This document shows, one piece after another, positions 33,282-41,298 of a stretch of DNA of 52,245 nt (the first letter of the stretch is position 1; every line of letters begins with the position of its first letter). The stretch comes from a virus, in the IMG/VR virus record IMGVR_UViG_3300046009_002352, positions 1-52,245 of that record. One strand, written 5' to 3'. The position numbers were made by a program, and so were the translations under genes. Below the pieces are notes generated by a model, which had not been told where the DNA came from, did not search any database, and saw only the letters and a list, made by a program, of their open reading frames with translations.

Positions 33282-35684
33282 TTACATAAGAGCTAAATCA
33301 AACTCACCTAAACCTTGATCTTCGAAGTTCTTTGGTAAAGTATTATTTTTTCTTTGCTCTATAAGTTCTGATTGCTGAGTGGCTTGTATCTTTGTTCTTT
33401 GATCTTTACGATCTTCTGCTTGTCTTAATTTTTCGTTAGCGACTTGTATTTGTAATTGCCCTAACTCTAAATCATATTGGAATTGCTCTGCTAATAATAA
33501 TTTCTTATTAGCAAGTTCTTGTTGCATTCTTTGTATTTCAAGATTAGCTTTAGCTTGTAAAACTTGAATTTCTGTTTGTGCTAATGCTTCCCTTTTTTGT
33601 ACTTCAGCCATTGCGGCGGCTTCAGAAGCTTGTGCTTGCGCTTCTCCTTGAGCTCTAATATTATCTTGCTGAACAGCTTGATCTCTTTCTTGCTTCTTTT
33701 TCCTCTTATATTTAAGCGCTTGGTTAGCTAAATCTATATTATTAATTCTATTCAAATCAATAACATCTTCTAGATCAATTCCTCCAGATTGTAAAGCTAT
33801 TTGTACGTTTCTTTCGAATGCAGCTTTCTCTTCTTCTTCTGGCTCTAACTCAAGGAATATACCAAAGTCATGTAGATTAAGATTTTCAATCTCCTTTAAT
33901 GTTTCTACATTGAACAAAGAAATACTTTCTATCAATGCTTGCTTAGTTAATGGGAAATTTAATGAATCATTAATTCTAAGTGATACATTCTCGCATACTC
34001 TTAATGTTAAGTATAAACTTGCGTCTTTTATGTGTCTAGTAGCAGTATTAGAATTTGCCGCAGCCATTTTTTGTAAACCAACTAAAGCATCTCTATCTGG
34101 AGTACTTCCGTCTTTTGCCTCATTTAATCCGGTTACATCCCTTATCATTTGTAAATAATATTGGTATGTTCCTATTAAAGCTTGGATCTTAGCATTGCCA
34201 TTAGATGTTTGTAATTCTTGAATAGGCACTTTGCCTGGATTCATTCCACCATCCTGCGACATAGATCTACCAACAATAGATCCAGTTTGGAAATACATAT
34301 TAAGTGCTTCCGCTGGATTATAGTTTGTTCCATTACCAAGATCTACTTCCGCTAATCCATCAACATCAACAAATACCCCATCAGGAACCATTCTTGATAA
34401 TACCTGTTGCAGTTTTAAATGCGTTAATTGGATCATATCAGCAAATGTAGTAGTTCTACTTACTAATGATTCAATTCTTCCTTTATATATTCTTGGTGCA
34501 CAAATGGTATAATTCATTTGTACTTTTGTAGTATCAGCGTATGGGCGAGTCATATTCTCAGCTAACTTCCATTCTAGCATTTTTTCAAAACCTAAAATCT
34601 TAGCTCCTGAATATAATACTTCTATACTTCTAGATACTCTTTTAAAATTATCATTTTCAGGCGGATCAAAACTATCGTCTTTTTCAATAGCTTTTTCCAT
34701 TCCCTGTTCTGTTTGTTTTATTTTAAATACTTGGTTTGAATATGTTTTATATTCAAAGTACAATACTTGTACAGTAGTATTATCATTACTTTGTCCTGGG
34801 TAATTACGTATGTAATTCATATCTCCAGGATACTTTTCAATTTCTTTTAAATCTTCATCAGATAAATAAGGAAACTGTTTTTTTAATTCCTCTAAACTAA
34901 TAGCTTTAACTTCTCCAACATAATATACATCTTCAAAGTTTGGATCTTCTGTATAAGAATATACCAAGTTAGCTGGGTCGACATAATCAATAACAATACC
35001 ATTAGCAGCATTCCATGATGTTTTTGCACATGCAATACCTATAACAGCTAAATCATAATTTAATCTTTTTGCTATTAAATCATATTTATTAGTAGCTAAT
35101 ATCTGGTTAATTACTTCTTCTTCAGCTATTTCTATTGAAGGTTTGTAATCTAATTGCAATCTCATTTCTAATTCTTCTTTACTTTCTGGAAGGTTAGAAG
35201 GATCTGCACTATTATATAAGTTAGCACCTAATTTGCTTTGGATCTCATCTAAAAGATCTTTTGCCATCATATCTCTAATTATACCTGCTGCATAATCAGT
35301 TTTAGCTTTAGTAGATGCTGGATCTTGAGCATAAGCTTTTATACTATAACTTTTGTTAGATATACCATTAACAACTATATCTACAAATTTTGGCAATATA
35401 GGAATAGGTTTCCAATCTAAGTTAAGGTAAGATAAATCACCATTAATTGCTAATTCATCTTTATATTTTTGTATAGGTTGTTCACCTCTAGCATAAAGTC
35501 TAAGTCTATGGAAGTTTTGCCAATTAGAACCAAATCTATCATTGCCAGCTCCTCCAACTCTATCTCCTCTAAACCATTCGTTTTCAATAGCTCTACCAAC
35601 TAAAGCTCCGTATTCGAGTGATTCCTTTACACTATCAGGTACTACCTGGCTTGGAAAAGAACTGTTACTATTAGTATAAATCAT
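33282..35684 (-). CDS. Portal protein
   Basis: The protein has 800 residues, follows the terminase gene by 3 bp and is followed by the scaffold gene. The N-terminal half has LDWKPIPILPKFVDIVVNGI and KRLNYDLAVIGIACAKTSWN, then SVRSLVSRTT-like loops and MIQLTHLKLQQVLSRMVPDG; portals use such helices around the channel. Residues 480-560 (GTYQYYLQMIRDVTGLNEAK) match the wing and stem region seen in the crAss-like portal family. The C-terminal 130 residues are a Gln/Ala/Glu coiled coil (QAKANLEIQRMQQELANKKL), presumably the portal barrel or crown inside the head. It would anchor TerL and conduct DNA. Confidence 0.85.
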   Translation of the reverse strand: MIYTNSNSSFPSQVVPDSVKESLEYGALVGRAIENEWFRGDRVGGAGNDRFGSNWQNFHRLRLYARGEQPIQKYKDELAINGDLSYLNLDWKPIPILPKFVDIVVNGISNKSYSIKAYAQDPASTKAKTDYAAGIIRDMMAKDLLDEIQSKLGANLYNSADPSNLPESKEELEMRLQLDYKPSIEIAEEEVINQILATNKYDLIAKRLNYDLAVIGIACAKTSWNAANGIVIDYVDPANLVYSYTEDPNFEDVYYVGEVKAISLEELKKQFPYLSDEDLKEIEKYPGDMNYIRNYPGQSNDNTTVQVLYFEYKTYSNQVFKIKQTEQGMEKAIEKDDSFDPPENDNFKRVSRSIEVLYSGAKILGFEKMLEWKLAENMTRPYADTTKVQMNYTICAPRIYKGRIESLVSRTTTFADMIQLTHLKLQQVLSRMVPDGVFVDVDGLAEVDLGNGTNYNPAEALNMYFQTGSIVGRSMSQDGGMNPGKVPIQELQTSNGNAKIQALIGTYQYYLQMIRDVTGLNEAKDGSTPDRDALVGLQKMAAANSNTATRHIKDASLYLTLRVCENVSLRINDSLNFPLTKQALIESISLFNVETLKEIENLNLHDFGIFLELEPEEEEKAAFERNVQIALQSGGIDLEDVIDLNRINNIDLANQALKYKRKKKQERDQAVQQDNIRAQGEAQAQASEAAAMAEVQKREALAQTEIQVLQAKANLEIQRMQQELANKKLLLAEQFQYDLELGQLQIQVANEKLRQAEDRKDQRTKIQATQQSELIEQRKNNTLPKNFEDQGLGEFDLALM

Positions 35685-35687
35685 TTA

Positions 35688-37907
35688 TTATATTATTTTT
35701 GAAGTATTGCCATTATTGTCGTATCTCTTAAAACTCAAAGGTACTGCTTGTTTCTGCACCTCATAAACAGGAGTATACATGTGTTTATTGCATGCCATTA
35801 TTGCTAATCCTGAACTAATAGAAGCATCGTGTTTAGTTCTATTACTAATATCAAATCTTGCCCAATCATTTAATGTACGTTGAAAATACATTGATCCAAA
35901 GTTTTCTCCTTGGATACCAACATGGTTTTCAATATATGTTTCTATTGCTGCAGCATGAGCCTGTATAATATCTTGACCTGAATTTGGTATACCGCCTATC
36001 TCTTTTTCTGTAGGTGATAATTTATTCCAAACTTTATCTGGGCGATTCATTGAAAATCCTCTATACCCTCTTCTCTTAAAATAATATAGCAACCTAGCTT
36101 TGTTATTCTCGGCAAGTATTGGCATACCATAAAATACGCAAGCCATTAAAACTTCCTCAAAGAATATTTCAGCTGTTTGTGGTCTAGCTATATATTCAAG
36201 AAAAAAATGATTAGCAGGAATGTTTTCCATTGAGAACTTTGTAAGCCCATGTAATGCACCATTAGATCCTCTTGAATCCACTGTTCCTGAAATGTCATAA
36301 CTATCACAACCAAAGGCACCGCAATGCTCATTGCCAGGATATTTCATTCCATCTTTTATTATTACGCGGTTTTGCAAGTATTTATCGGGAACCCAACTAA
36401 TAAGGAATCTACCATCTTGATTTGGATAAAAAATCACTTTAGAATCTTGTATACCGTTTTCCCATTGAAAGCTTCCGCGTGTTAATACGCTAGAGTGTCG
36501 TAAGTCATCATTATAATCAATCTGTTCGTATATCTTAGTAAGATTGAATAATGCTTGTTTAGCTTCATCTCTAAAAGCATGCTGCTCTGTTCTAGGAAAC
36601 TGTCTATAGTATTCATTTAAAGCATCAGAGTCTGATTTTAAACCTTCAACCTCGTTTTGCCAGTGTTCAATAACACCCGCATCAATCCATTTACCATCAA
36701 CACCTTTTATTGGCTTTTCTGGAGTATCGAAGACAGGTAAGCCATGAGAATCAATGAATCCCTCGTAGGACCATTCCATAGGTATGAACAAACTATATAA
36801 TCCTGAAGCAGTCTGTCCATTGCGGTTTCTTTTTGTAACATCTGAATTGTAATAAAGTTTTTTAAAGTTCTCTCCTCCTTTATCTAAAGCATTTGATGTT
36901 GAACCCATCATACACTTACCAATAATTTTAGATCCTAATCTAAGACACGTTTTCGTTACACGCCAGTTGTTCAATATATTATCTGGTTTTTCCCATTTGC
37001 CACTTTCGTCATGTGCTAAAAGTTTTAACTTTTCCCCATCATAACTATTGTCCCCTGTATTTTTCCAGTCAATTGTTGTATCTAATCCATCAAGCTCTTC
37101 AAGCTTTTCGTTTGCATCTAATTTCTTACGCGTAAGTTTTGATGCAGGTATTCTATAAGCTAATTCAGTTTTAGGTCTATCCATACCATCTTGGATAGGT
37201 TTAAAAAAGAAAGGATAGTTTATAGATATAGGAACAACCTTATCTGTAAACATCTTTTTAGCATCTGCTCCTGATTTTGATAATATACCAAAACGAGCGT
37301 CACTTGATATAGTAGCTTGATTAACTAATTCCGCTGAAGACATAAATGAAAATCCAGAACGTCTATTCTTTAAATAGCACATTCCGTAACATCTATCATC
37401 GGCTTTACAGGCTTCCCAAAATATAAAGAAAAGTCTATTAGACTCTCTAAAATCTGGAGCTCCCACATCTATCTTGCTCCATTGCAAGTACATATAGTGT
37501 GTTCCTGTTATATATGTTGGTTTACCATTATTATAAAAAGCAAACCCTTCTTCTCTGTGTTGAAATTCTTGATCGATGTAATCATACCACCGTTCTTTAA
37601 ATACGTCTGGATATTTATTCCAATCAAATACATTTTTAATCTTAGATAACTCCTTAGGAAATTCTTCTTGTACCCAATATTGCTCTTCTTTTTTATCAGA
37701 TCGCTTATATGCTTTTTCTATTAAAGGTAATGCTATCTTAAGATTTTGAATTTCATATATTTCACCAATCTTTCCGGTACGGCTTATAACAACAACATCA
37801 TGGTCCTTATTATATCCGTATTCCCATTTGTTATGGCGATTTTTTTGTTTTATAATATTTGGCTTAATATAATCATCAAGCACTTTATATAAAGTTTGTT
37901 CGTACAT
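35688..37907 (-). CDS. Terminase large subunit
   Basis: The protein has 739 residues. An atypical Walker-A-like segment KNRRSGFSF (180-188, Arg instead of the usual GKT Lys) and a Walker-B-like LLAHDE with Asp300-Glu301 form the packaging ATPase. The nuclease half shows the RNase H-type acidic residues: Asp535 in FGCDSYD, Glu600 in ILAENNK and a late Asp in NSGQDIIQAHA. RQFPRTEQHAF after the ATPase part is another terminase hallmark. It cuts concatemers and drives DNA into the portal. The small-subunit gene overlaps its start by one base (TAATG), and the portal follows. Confidence 0.9.
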   Translation of the reverse strand: MYEQTLYKVLDDYIKPNIIKQKNRHNKWEYGYNKDHDVVVISRTGKIGEIYEIQNLKIALPLIEKAYKRSDKKEEQYWVQEEFPKELSKIKNVFDWNKYPDVFKERWYDYIDQEFQHREEGFAFYNNGKPTYITGTHYMYLQWSKIDVGAPDFRESNRLFFIFWEACKADDRCYGMCYLKNRRSGFSFMSSAELVNQATISSDARFGILSKSGADAKKMFTDKVVPISINYPFFFKPIQDGMDRPKTELAYRIPASKLTRKKLDANEKLEELDGLDTTIDWKNTGDNSYDGEKLKLLAHDESGKWEKPDNILNNWRVTKTCLRLGSKIIGKCMMGSTSNALDKGGENFKKLYYNSDVTKRNRNGQTASGLYSLFIPMEWSYEGFIDSHGLPVFDTPEKPIKGVDGKWIDAGVIEHWQNEVEGLKSDSDALNEYYRQFPRTEQHAFRDEAKQALFNLTKIYEQIDYNDDLRHSSVLTRGSFQWENGIQDSKVIFYPNQDGRFLISWVPDKYLQNRVIIKDGMKYPGNEHCGAFGCDSYDISGTVDSRGSNGALHGLTKFSMENIPANHFFLEYIARPQTAEIFFEEVLMACVFYGMPILAENNKARLLYYFKRRGYRGFSMNRPDKVWNKLSPTEKEIGGIPNSGQDIIQAHAAAIETYIENHVGIQGENFGSMYFQRTLNDWARFDISNRTKHDASISSGLAIMACNKHMYTPVYEVQKQAVPLSFKRYDNNGNTSKII

Positions 37908-38179
37908 TATTTAGACCTCCCTTCTGCAAAACCTTTAAACACTTTTGTGTCTGTTTGCTTTTCAGAGTCTTCTAGCATTCTTTCTTCTTCTTGTATTCTA
38001 TTTAGAATTTCAAGCGCATCAAAAATAGCTAATTTTTTAGTTGCTGCTGCATTCTTTAATCTATCCGCAGATATATCGTCTCCGCTATCTACAATCTTTT
38101 CTTCAGCAACCTTTATTAATTCCTCAACTGCTTTCTGCCCAGCTCGGATTATATTCAGTTTCGTCTCCTTTATATTCAT
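37907..38179 (-). CDS. Probable terminase small subunit
   Basis: The protein has 90 residues and is helical and charged: RAGQKAVEELIKVAEEKIVD, then LKNAAATKKLAIFDALEILN. It overlaps TerL by TAATG, so the two are translated together, and the first helices resemble the DNA-recognition part of small terminases. I recall the DDxSADRLKNAA..KKLAIFDA pattern from flavophages in this place. It would bind the packaging site and deliver DNA to TerL. Its start lies 56 bp inside the upstream GroES-like gene; this is the only in-frame ATG near the start. Confidence 0.72.
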   Translation of the reverse strand: MNIKETKLNIIRAGQKAVEELIKVAEEKIVDSGDDISADRLKNAAATKKLAIFDALEILNRIQEEERMLEDSEKQTDTKVFKGFAEGRSK

Positions 38180-38735
38180 ATTTAATTACAATATCATTAG
38201 ATTTCATACAATACAATCGCTGGCCATCTATTATAAACTCAAACTCACTATATGGTTTGTAACCTACAACATCGCCAGGAGTGATTCCGAGCCCGTTTAA
38301 GGACTCATTACCATATTTTAGTATTCCAATATGCTTTTGCTCTTTGGATAGCTTAAATTGGTCTTTATTTTTTATTGGCATTACAAAACAACGGTCACCA
38401 TTTGACTTCCATTTATTATCTGTTTTGTATAAATAGATCTGATCAGGTGAACAAAAATATAGATCTTCTTTAAAATATGATCTACTATTTTTTTGTCTTC
38501 CCTTAATGTCGTAAAATCTTCTAAATACATTATGATGTATAACAACAATATCCCCTATTTTTATATCTGTTTTGCCAAACAATGGTACTGATACCACTTC
38601 AGCTAATTTATTTACAGACTTAAAAGTTTCGATTCTTGTGTTCGTTATTAGTTTTTTACCATCAACATCAACTTCATTATTGTATCTAGATCCTACAGGT
38701 TTAATTATAAAATCAAATACAGCTGTCATATTCAT
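38124..38735 (-). CDS. Tandem GroES-like (co-chaperonin-fold) protein
   Basis: The protein has 203 residues. Residues about 43-105 resemble a GroES barrel: LAEVVSVPLFGKTDIKIGDI, VVIHHNVFRRFYDIKG and PDQIYLYK. Residues about 112-188 read like a second: NGDRCFVMPIKN, a GILKYG strand, then ITPGDVVGYKPYSEFEFIID and RLYCMKSNDIVIKYE, which parallels the GroES ending in which the GD-V...E-I-D...S-D-I-L segment closes the barrel. I recall similar doublets in marine phages. It could be a second co-chaperonin, a GroES mimic or simply a virion protein with this fold. It lies between the terminase genes and a small gene, away from groES. Confidence 0.6.
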   Translation of the reverse strand: MNMTAVFDFIIKPVGSRYNNEVDVDGKKLITNTRIETFKSVNKLAEVVSVPLFGKTDIKIGDIVVIHHNVFRRFYDIKGRQKNSRSYFKEDLYFCSPDQIYLYKTDNKWKSNGDRCFVMPIKNKDQFKLSKEQKHIGILKYGNESLNGLGITPGDVVGYKPYSEFEFIIDGQRLYCMKSNDIVIKYEYKGDETEYNPSWAESS

Positions 38736-38962
38736 TAGTATTCTAAATCATATTCAACTGATATTGCCATATTGCAATTAAACTTTTTCCACGGCATTAC
38801 TTCATCTTCTTTTTTAATATAGATGTTATAGGAGTTATCAGTGGTATCTAATAATATATAAGAGATGCGATGCCCTCCGTAAACCTCTTGGCCTACGGAG
38901 TAATGCATTGCATCGTCTTTATAATTAGTTCCTATACTTATTTTTCTAACTACTGAATCCAT
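38735..38962 (-). CDS. Conserved small phage protein (75 aa)
   Basis: The product is small and beta-rich with KISIGTNYKDDAMHYSVGQE, then ISYILLDTTDNSYNIYIKKE and a closing FNCNMAISVEYDLEY. I recall relatives with an AMHY.VGQEV segment in flavophages. It overlaps both neighbours through TAATG, so it is part of a coupled operon that leads into terminase. No enzyme motif is seen. Function unknown. Confidence 0.65.
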   Translation of the reverse strand: MDSVVRKISIGTNYKDDAMHYSVGQEVYGGHRISYILLDTTDNSYNIYIKKEDEVMPWKKFNCNMAISVEYDLEY

Positions 38963-39216
38963 TATGCTTCAACTACAGCTTCTGGCTCAATCTCAGTGTA
39001 TGAACCATCGGTTAAATTAATATTAATTGCACCGTATTCTTCCTGAAGTTTGTTTTTGGTTTCTTCAATAAGATTATTAAGATCAGCCATTTGGTGTAAC
39101 AACATGTGCTTTTGTGATTCAACAACCCCTATATTAACTAACAAGGCATTAAGATCTTTTTGCTGATTTGTAATAGTTTCTAATTGTTCTGTTGTAATTT
39201 GTCTTACTACTTCCAT
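38962..39216 (-). CDS. Coiled-coil hypothetical protein (84 aa)
   Basis: The start is the ATG at 39216 (MEVVRQITTEQLE). A start further upstream would overlap the tRNA gene. The product is mainly one heptad-patterned helix (TEQLETITNQQKDLNALLVN, then QMADLNNLIEETKNKLQEEY) with a short acidic tail (TEIEPEAVVEA). It could be a small structural or assembly partner. It is the first protein gene after the tRNA on the minus strand. Function unknown. Confidence 0.6.
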   Translation of the reverse strand: MEVVRQITTEQLETITNQQKDLNALLVNIGVVESQKHMLLHQMADLNNLIEETKNKLQEEYGAININLTDGSYTEIEPEAVVEA

Positions 39217-39243
39217 TTTATTTAATTTAATTGTTAATATTAG

Positions 39244-39317
39244 TAGCAACGTCATGGAATCGAACCAAGTTATGCGGGCTTATGAGACCCGTGAGATACC
39301 TTACCTCCCACCTGCTA
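39244..39317 (-). tRNA. tRNA-Met (anticodon CAT)
   Basis: On the minus strand the 74-nt cloverleaf reads acceptor TAGCAGG / GTTGCTA (six pairs incl. one G-U, one mismatch), D arm GGAG...CTC with GG in the loop, anticodon stem CGGGT / GCCCG with loop CTCATAA (CAT), and T arm GGTTCGATTCC with one weak stem pair. No CCA is encoded. CAT could serve Met (elongator or initiator) or, after lysidine modification, Ile; the three G-C pairs below the anticodon loop recall initiator tRNA. It lies in a gap between protein genes in the late operon. The weak acceptor and T stems make a functional or degenerate state uncertain. Confidence 0.78.
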
Positions 39318-39321
39318 TTTA

Positions 39322-39349
39322 ATGCCTATCACAATTAAGCAATAGGCAT
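39322..39349 (-). other. Hairpin adjoining the tRNA gene
   Basis: ATGCCTAT (39322-39329) pairs with ATAGGCAT (39342-39349) over a 12-nt loop, just upstream of the tRNA 5' end in transcription order. It may guide tRNA processing or separate it from the upstream gene. It lacks a U-run on the minus strand. Confidence 0.5.
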
Positions 39350-39355
39350 GTGTTT

Positions 39356-39859
39356 TTACATTTTTGAGATTCTCCCTCTATCTCGCATAGATTGTAACTC
39401 TTTATCAGTTTTAGGCTTAGTTCTTCCTGAACCTAAATTAGTAAATGAAACATTTGCTTGAGCTTGAGTTCCTTTAATCTTATTTGTTCTTTCTACGCCT
39501 TTAACTAACTTTTCAACTTCGCTAGGTTTATTCATTTGAACTCTTTTAACGAAACCACCTTCGCTGTCATACTCCTCCATAAACTCACCTACTTTTTTAG
39601 TAGTATGAGCAGCTGTATTAGCTGAAGCCATACCACTTCTAGGATCAATTTTGATTTGATTACCTTTTTCAATATTAGCTTTACCTTCAGCAGTTTTAAT
39701 TGCTTTGTTAAATTTATCTACAGCTGTAGTTTGTTTTTTAGTATATTCAACTTCTGGCTCTTGTTTCATTGGAGAGCAAGACATTAATGTTGGAGGAACT
39801 CCACGACCTGTTTTAGGCATATTTCCTCTGCCAGGTTTCATTTTAAAAGGACTGTTCAT
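39356..39859 (-). CDS. Basic hypothetical protein (167 aa)
   Basis: The product is Lys/Arg-rich and low in hydrophobic residues. It starts MNSPFKMKPGRGNMPKTGRG and contains SCSPMKQE and AHTTKKVGEFMEEYDSEGGF. The N-terminal SPFKM/SPMK strings recur, in altered form, in other small basic proteins here (SPLLK, SPLKK), as in other marine phages. These features fit a DNA-binding or minor virion protein. It lies next to a signal-peptide protein and the tRNA. Function unknown. Confidence 0.6.
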   Translation of the reverse strand: MNSPFKMKPGRGNMPKTGRGVPPTLMSCSPMKQEPEVEYTKKQTTAVDKFNKAIKTAEGKANIEKGNQIKIDPRSGMASANTAAHTTKKVGEFMEEYDSEGGFVKRVQMNKPSEVEKLVKGVERTNKIKGTQAQANVSFTNLGSGRTKPKTDKELQSMRDRGRISKM

Positions 39860-39879
39860 TTTTTTTTGTTTTAATTGTT

Positions 39880-40236
39880 TTAGTTTATTTTTTTTCTTTT
39901 ATATATTAAAATACCAGGAGCATCAGAAACAACGCTTTCGGCCATAGTATTTTCATCTATAATTACTAATTTACCAATTGCTTCCCAATTATTTGGTTCG
40001 TAATATGTTTCCATATATAAGTTGTTTTTATTAATTTGATAGCCAACCACGCTTATTGGATCATTAGTTTCTTTTAAGAGCATTGTTATTTTTAACTCTT
40101 TTTTATTTACTACTTTAAATTCAACAAGATGAAATTCTGTTTCCCATTTACCCTCTAAAAATTTTTTATCCATTTTTTGAGAATAAGAAACAAAAGAAGC
40201 AAATAATAATACTAGCAATAATAATACTTTTTTCAT
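39880..40236 (-). CDS. Secreted protein with signal peptide
   Basis: The protein has 118 residues. The N-terminus MKKVLLLLVLLFASFVSYSQ is a classic Sec signal peptide with a Bacteroidetes-style SYSQ cleavage end. The mature part (FLEGKWETEFHLVEF, then KITMLLKETNDPISVVGYQI, AIGKLVIIDENTMAESVV) looks like a small lipocalin- or calycin-type beta barrel, with a G-K-W-start as in many such host proteins. No lipobox is present. It sits among virion and accessory genes on the late strand. A secreted phage protein could alter the infected cell surface. It is a candidate host-derived accessory gene. Confidence 0.7.
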   Translation of the reverse strand: MKKVLLLLVLLFASFVSYSQKMDKKFLEGKWETEFHLVEFKVVNKKELKITMLLKETNDPISVVGYQINKNNLYMETYYEPNNWEAIGKLVIIDENTMAESVVSDAPGILIYKRKKIN

Positions 40237-40277
40237 AATAAATTAAATTTAAGTTATAATATTATTATTACGTAAGT

Positions 40278-40592
40278 TTATTGCTTTTTATAAGCTTCCA
40301 TCTCCCAAGGTAGTTTTTTAGAACCTTCTTTCATTTTAGACCTAGAATATGTTTTTCCTTTCCAGAAAACATTCTTTTCATCATAGCCTAAATCACCTCG
40401 TTTCATTTGATCAATGTGGACAAGCTCGTGCTCAACCGTTTTATTCTTTTTTAATTCTAATGGAGATACATTTTTATTTACTAATATAGTACCATTAGAC
40501 TGTGCCATACCTAAAATATTGTCATCCATATCCTTACTGTATATTGGCGTATTCTGCACATTATAAGGAGGACCAGCCATTTTAAATGCCAT
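40278..40592 (-). CDS. Small HExxH zinc metallopeptidase
   Basis: The protein has 104 residues. EHELVHIDQ holds the zincin motif His55-Glu56-x-x-His59, with a probable third ligand in WEMEAY (Glu97 or Glu99) near the end. Around it are KTVEHELVH, GDLGYDEKNVFWKGKTYSR and LPWEMEAYKKQ, which I recall from small uncharacterised phage proteins. A catalytic zinc peptidase or a structural zinc protein are both possible. No signal peptide is seen, so it would act in the cytoplasm or in the virion. It is followed by a lysine/alanine-rich protein. Confidence 0.68.
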   Translation of the reverse strand: MAFKMAGPPYNVQNTPIYSKDMDDNILGMAQSNGTILVNKNVSPLELKKNKTVEHELVHIDQMKRGDLGYDEKNVFWKGKTYSRSKMKEGSKKLPWEMEAYKKQ

Positions 40593-40600
40593 AGGTTTAT

Positions 40601-40876
40601 TTATTTTTTCTTTTTGTTTTTCATAGATGCTTCAGCATTCATCGCATAGTTTTTTCTAGCGCTTGCTTTTAACTTTGGATTACTAGCTTCTTTAATATCA
40701 TAAGCAGTTTTTTTGCTTACCATTTTTTTCTTTTGCATAGCCGGAGTTGCAGCCGTAGGAGCAGGTGCTGGTTTTGCAGGAGTAGATGCTGCTTTTTTTG
40801 CTGCTAATTTAGCTTTCATCCCTGATGACATTGAAGATTTAGCTTTATTTATTACTTCTTGTGCTGGATTTCTCAT
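40601..40876 (-). CDS. Lys/Ala-rich small protein (91 aa)
   Basis: The product is strongly basic, with a central Ala/Pro/Thr-rich stretch (KPAPAPTAATPAMQKKKMVS) and a Lys-rich tail (SMKNKKKK). It is almost certainly disordered and could bind nucleic acid, perhaps as an internal capsid or DNA-condensing protein. No fold or enzyme motif is visible. Position in the late arm next to other small basic proteins fits this. Function unknown. Confidence 0.6.
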   Translation of the reverse strand: MRNPAQEVINKAKSSMSSGMKAKLAAKKAASTPAKPAPAPTAATPAMQKKKMVSKKTAYDIKEASNPKLKASARKNYAMNAEASMKNKKKK

Positions 40877-40892
40877 TATAATTATTTGTTAA

Positions 40893-41063
40893 TTATTTAT
40901 CTTGTTTTTTTGTTTTATCTTCAAAGTGACTGTATATTCTAATCGCAGTATAACCAATAGAAAGTATAAGAAGAATTATTTTTAAAGCTGGTTCTAAATT
41001 TGTCATTGACAAAGATAATGCTACCGCGTTTAATCCGTATAGTTTAATATCAGTTGCGTCCAT
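40893..41063 (-). CDS. Small membrane protein, possible second holin (56 aa)
   Basis: The ATG (41061-41063) overlaps the previous stop as TAATG. The product has one strong transmembrane segment (LEPALKIILLILSIGYTAIR, about 23-42) after a first weaker hydrophobic part (LYGLNAVALSLSM), and a charged C-terminus (EDKTKKQDK). I recall similar small proteins (LYGLN...KIILLL.SIGYT) in marine phages. It may be a holin, an antiholin or an accessory membrane protein. The main holin is probably the gene at 45031. Confidence 0.68.
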   Translation of the reverse strand: MDATDIKLYGLNAVALSLSMTNLEPALKIILLILSIGYTAIRIYSHFEDKTKKQDK

Positions 41064-41266
41064 TAAAGTTTACATTTCGCTCTCTGAGTAATAGGAGCTG
41101 CGTGATACATAGTTGGAGTTTTCTTAACTTCCATTCCATCTTTTCCGTTGCTAGAACCTTTACCCATTGGGAAACCAGTCATATCTAATGGTCCATCCCA
41201 CAAAGCGTTTGCTCCTGTTATGCCGTTATTTTCTATTCTTTTAACAGCTGGCGTTATTTTTCTCAT
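41063..41266 (-). CDS. Small hypothetical protein (67 aa)
   Basis: The product starts MRKITPAVKRIENNGITGAN and has a Gly/Met-rich middle (ALWDGPLDMTGFPMGKGSSN), ending AKCKL. The sequence is low in secondary structure. It is coupled to the small membrane protein by a TAATG overlap. No family recognised and no motif seen. Confidence 0.55.
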   Translation of the reverse strand: MRKITPAVKRIENNGITGANALWDGPLDMTGFPMGKGSSNGKDGMEVKKTPTMYHAAPITQRAKCKL

Positions 41267-41298
41267 ACCTTATATTTGTTATTAATCTATTAATACTT

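Noticed and set aside
39217-39255. Upstream extension of the coiled-coil gene (13 more codons)
   Set aside because: It would overlap the tRNA gene; the ATG at 39216 has a normal AT-rich leader and a better start.
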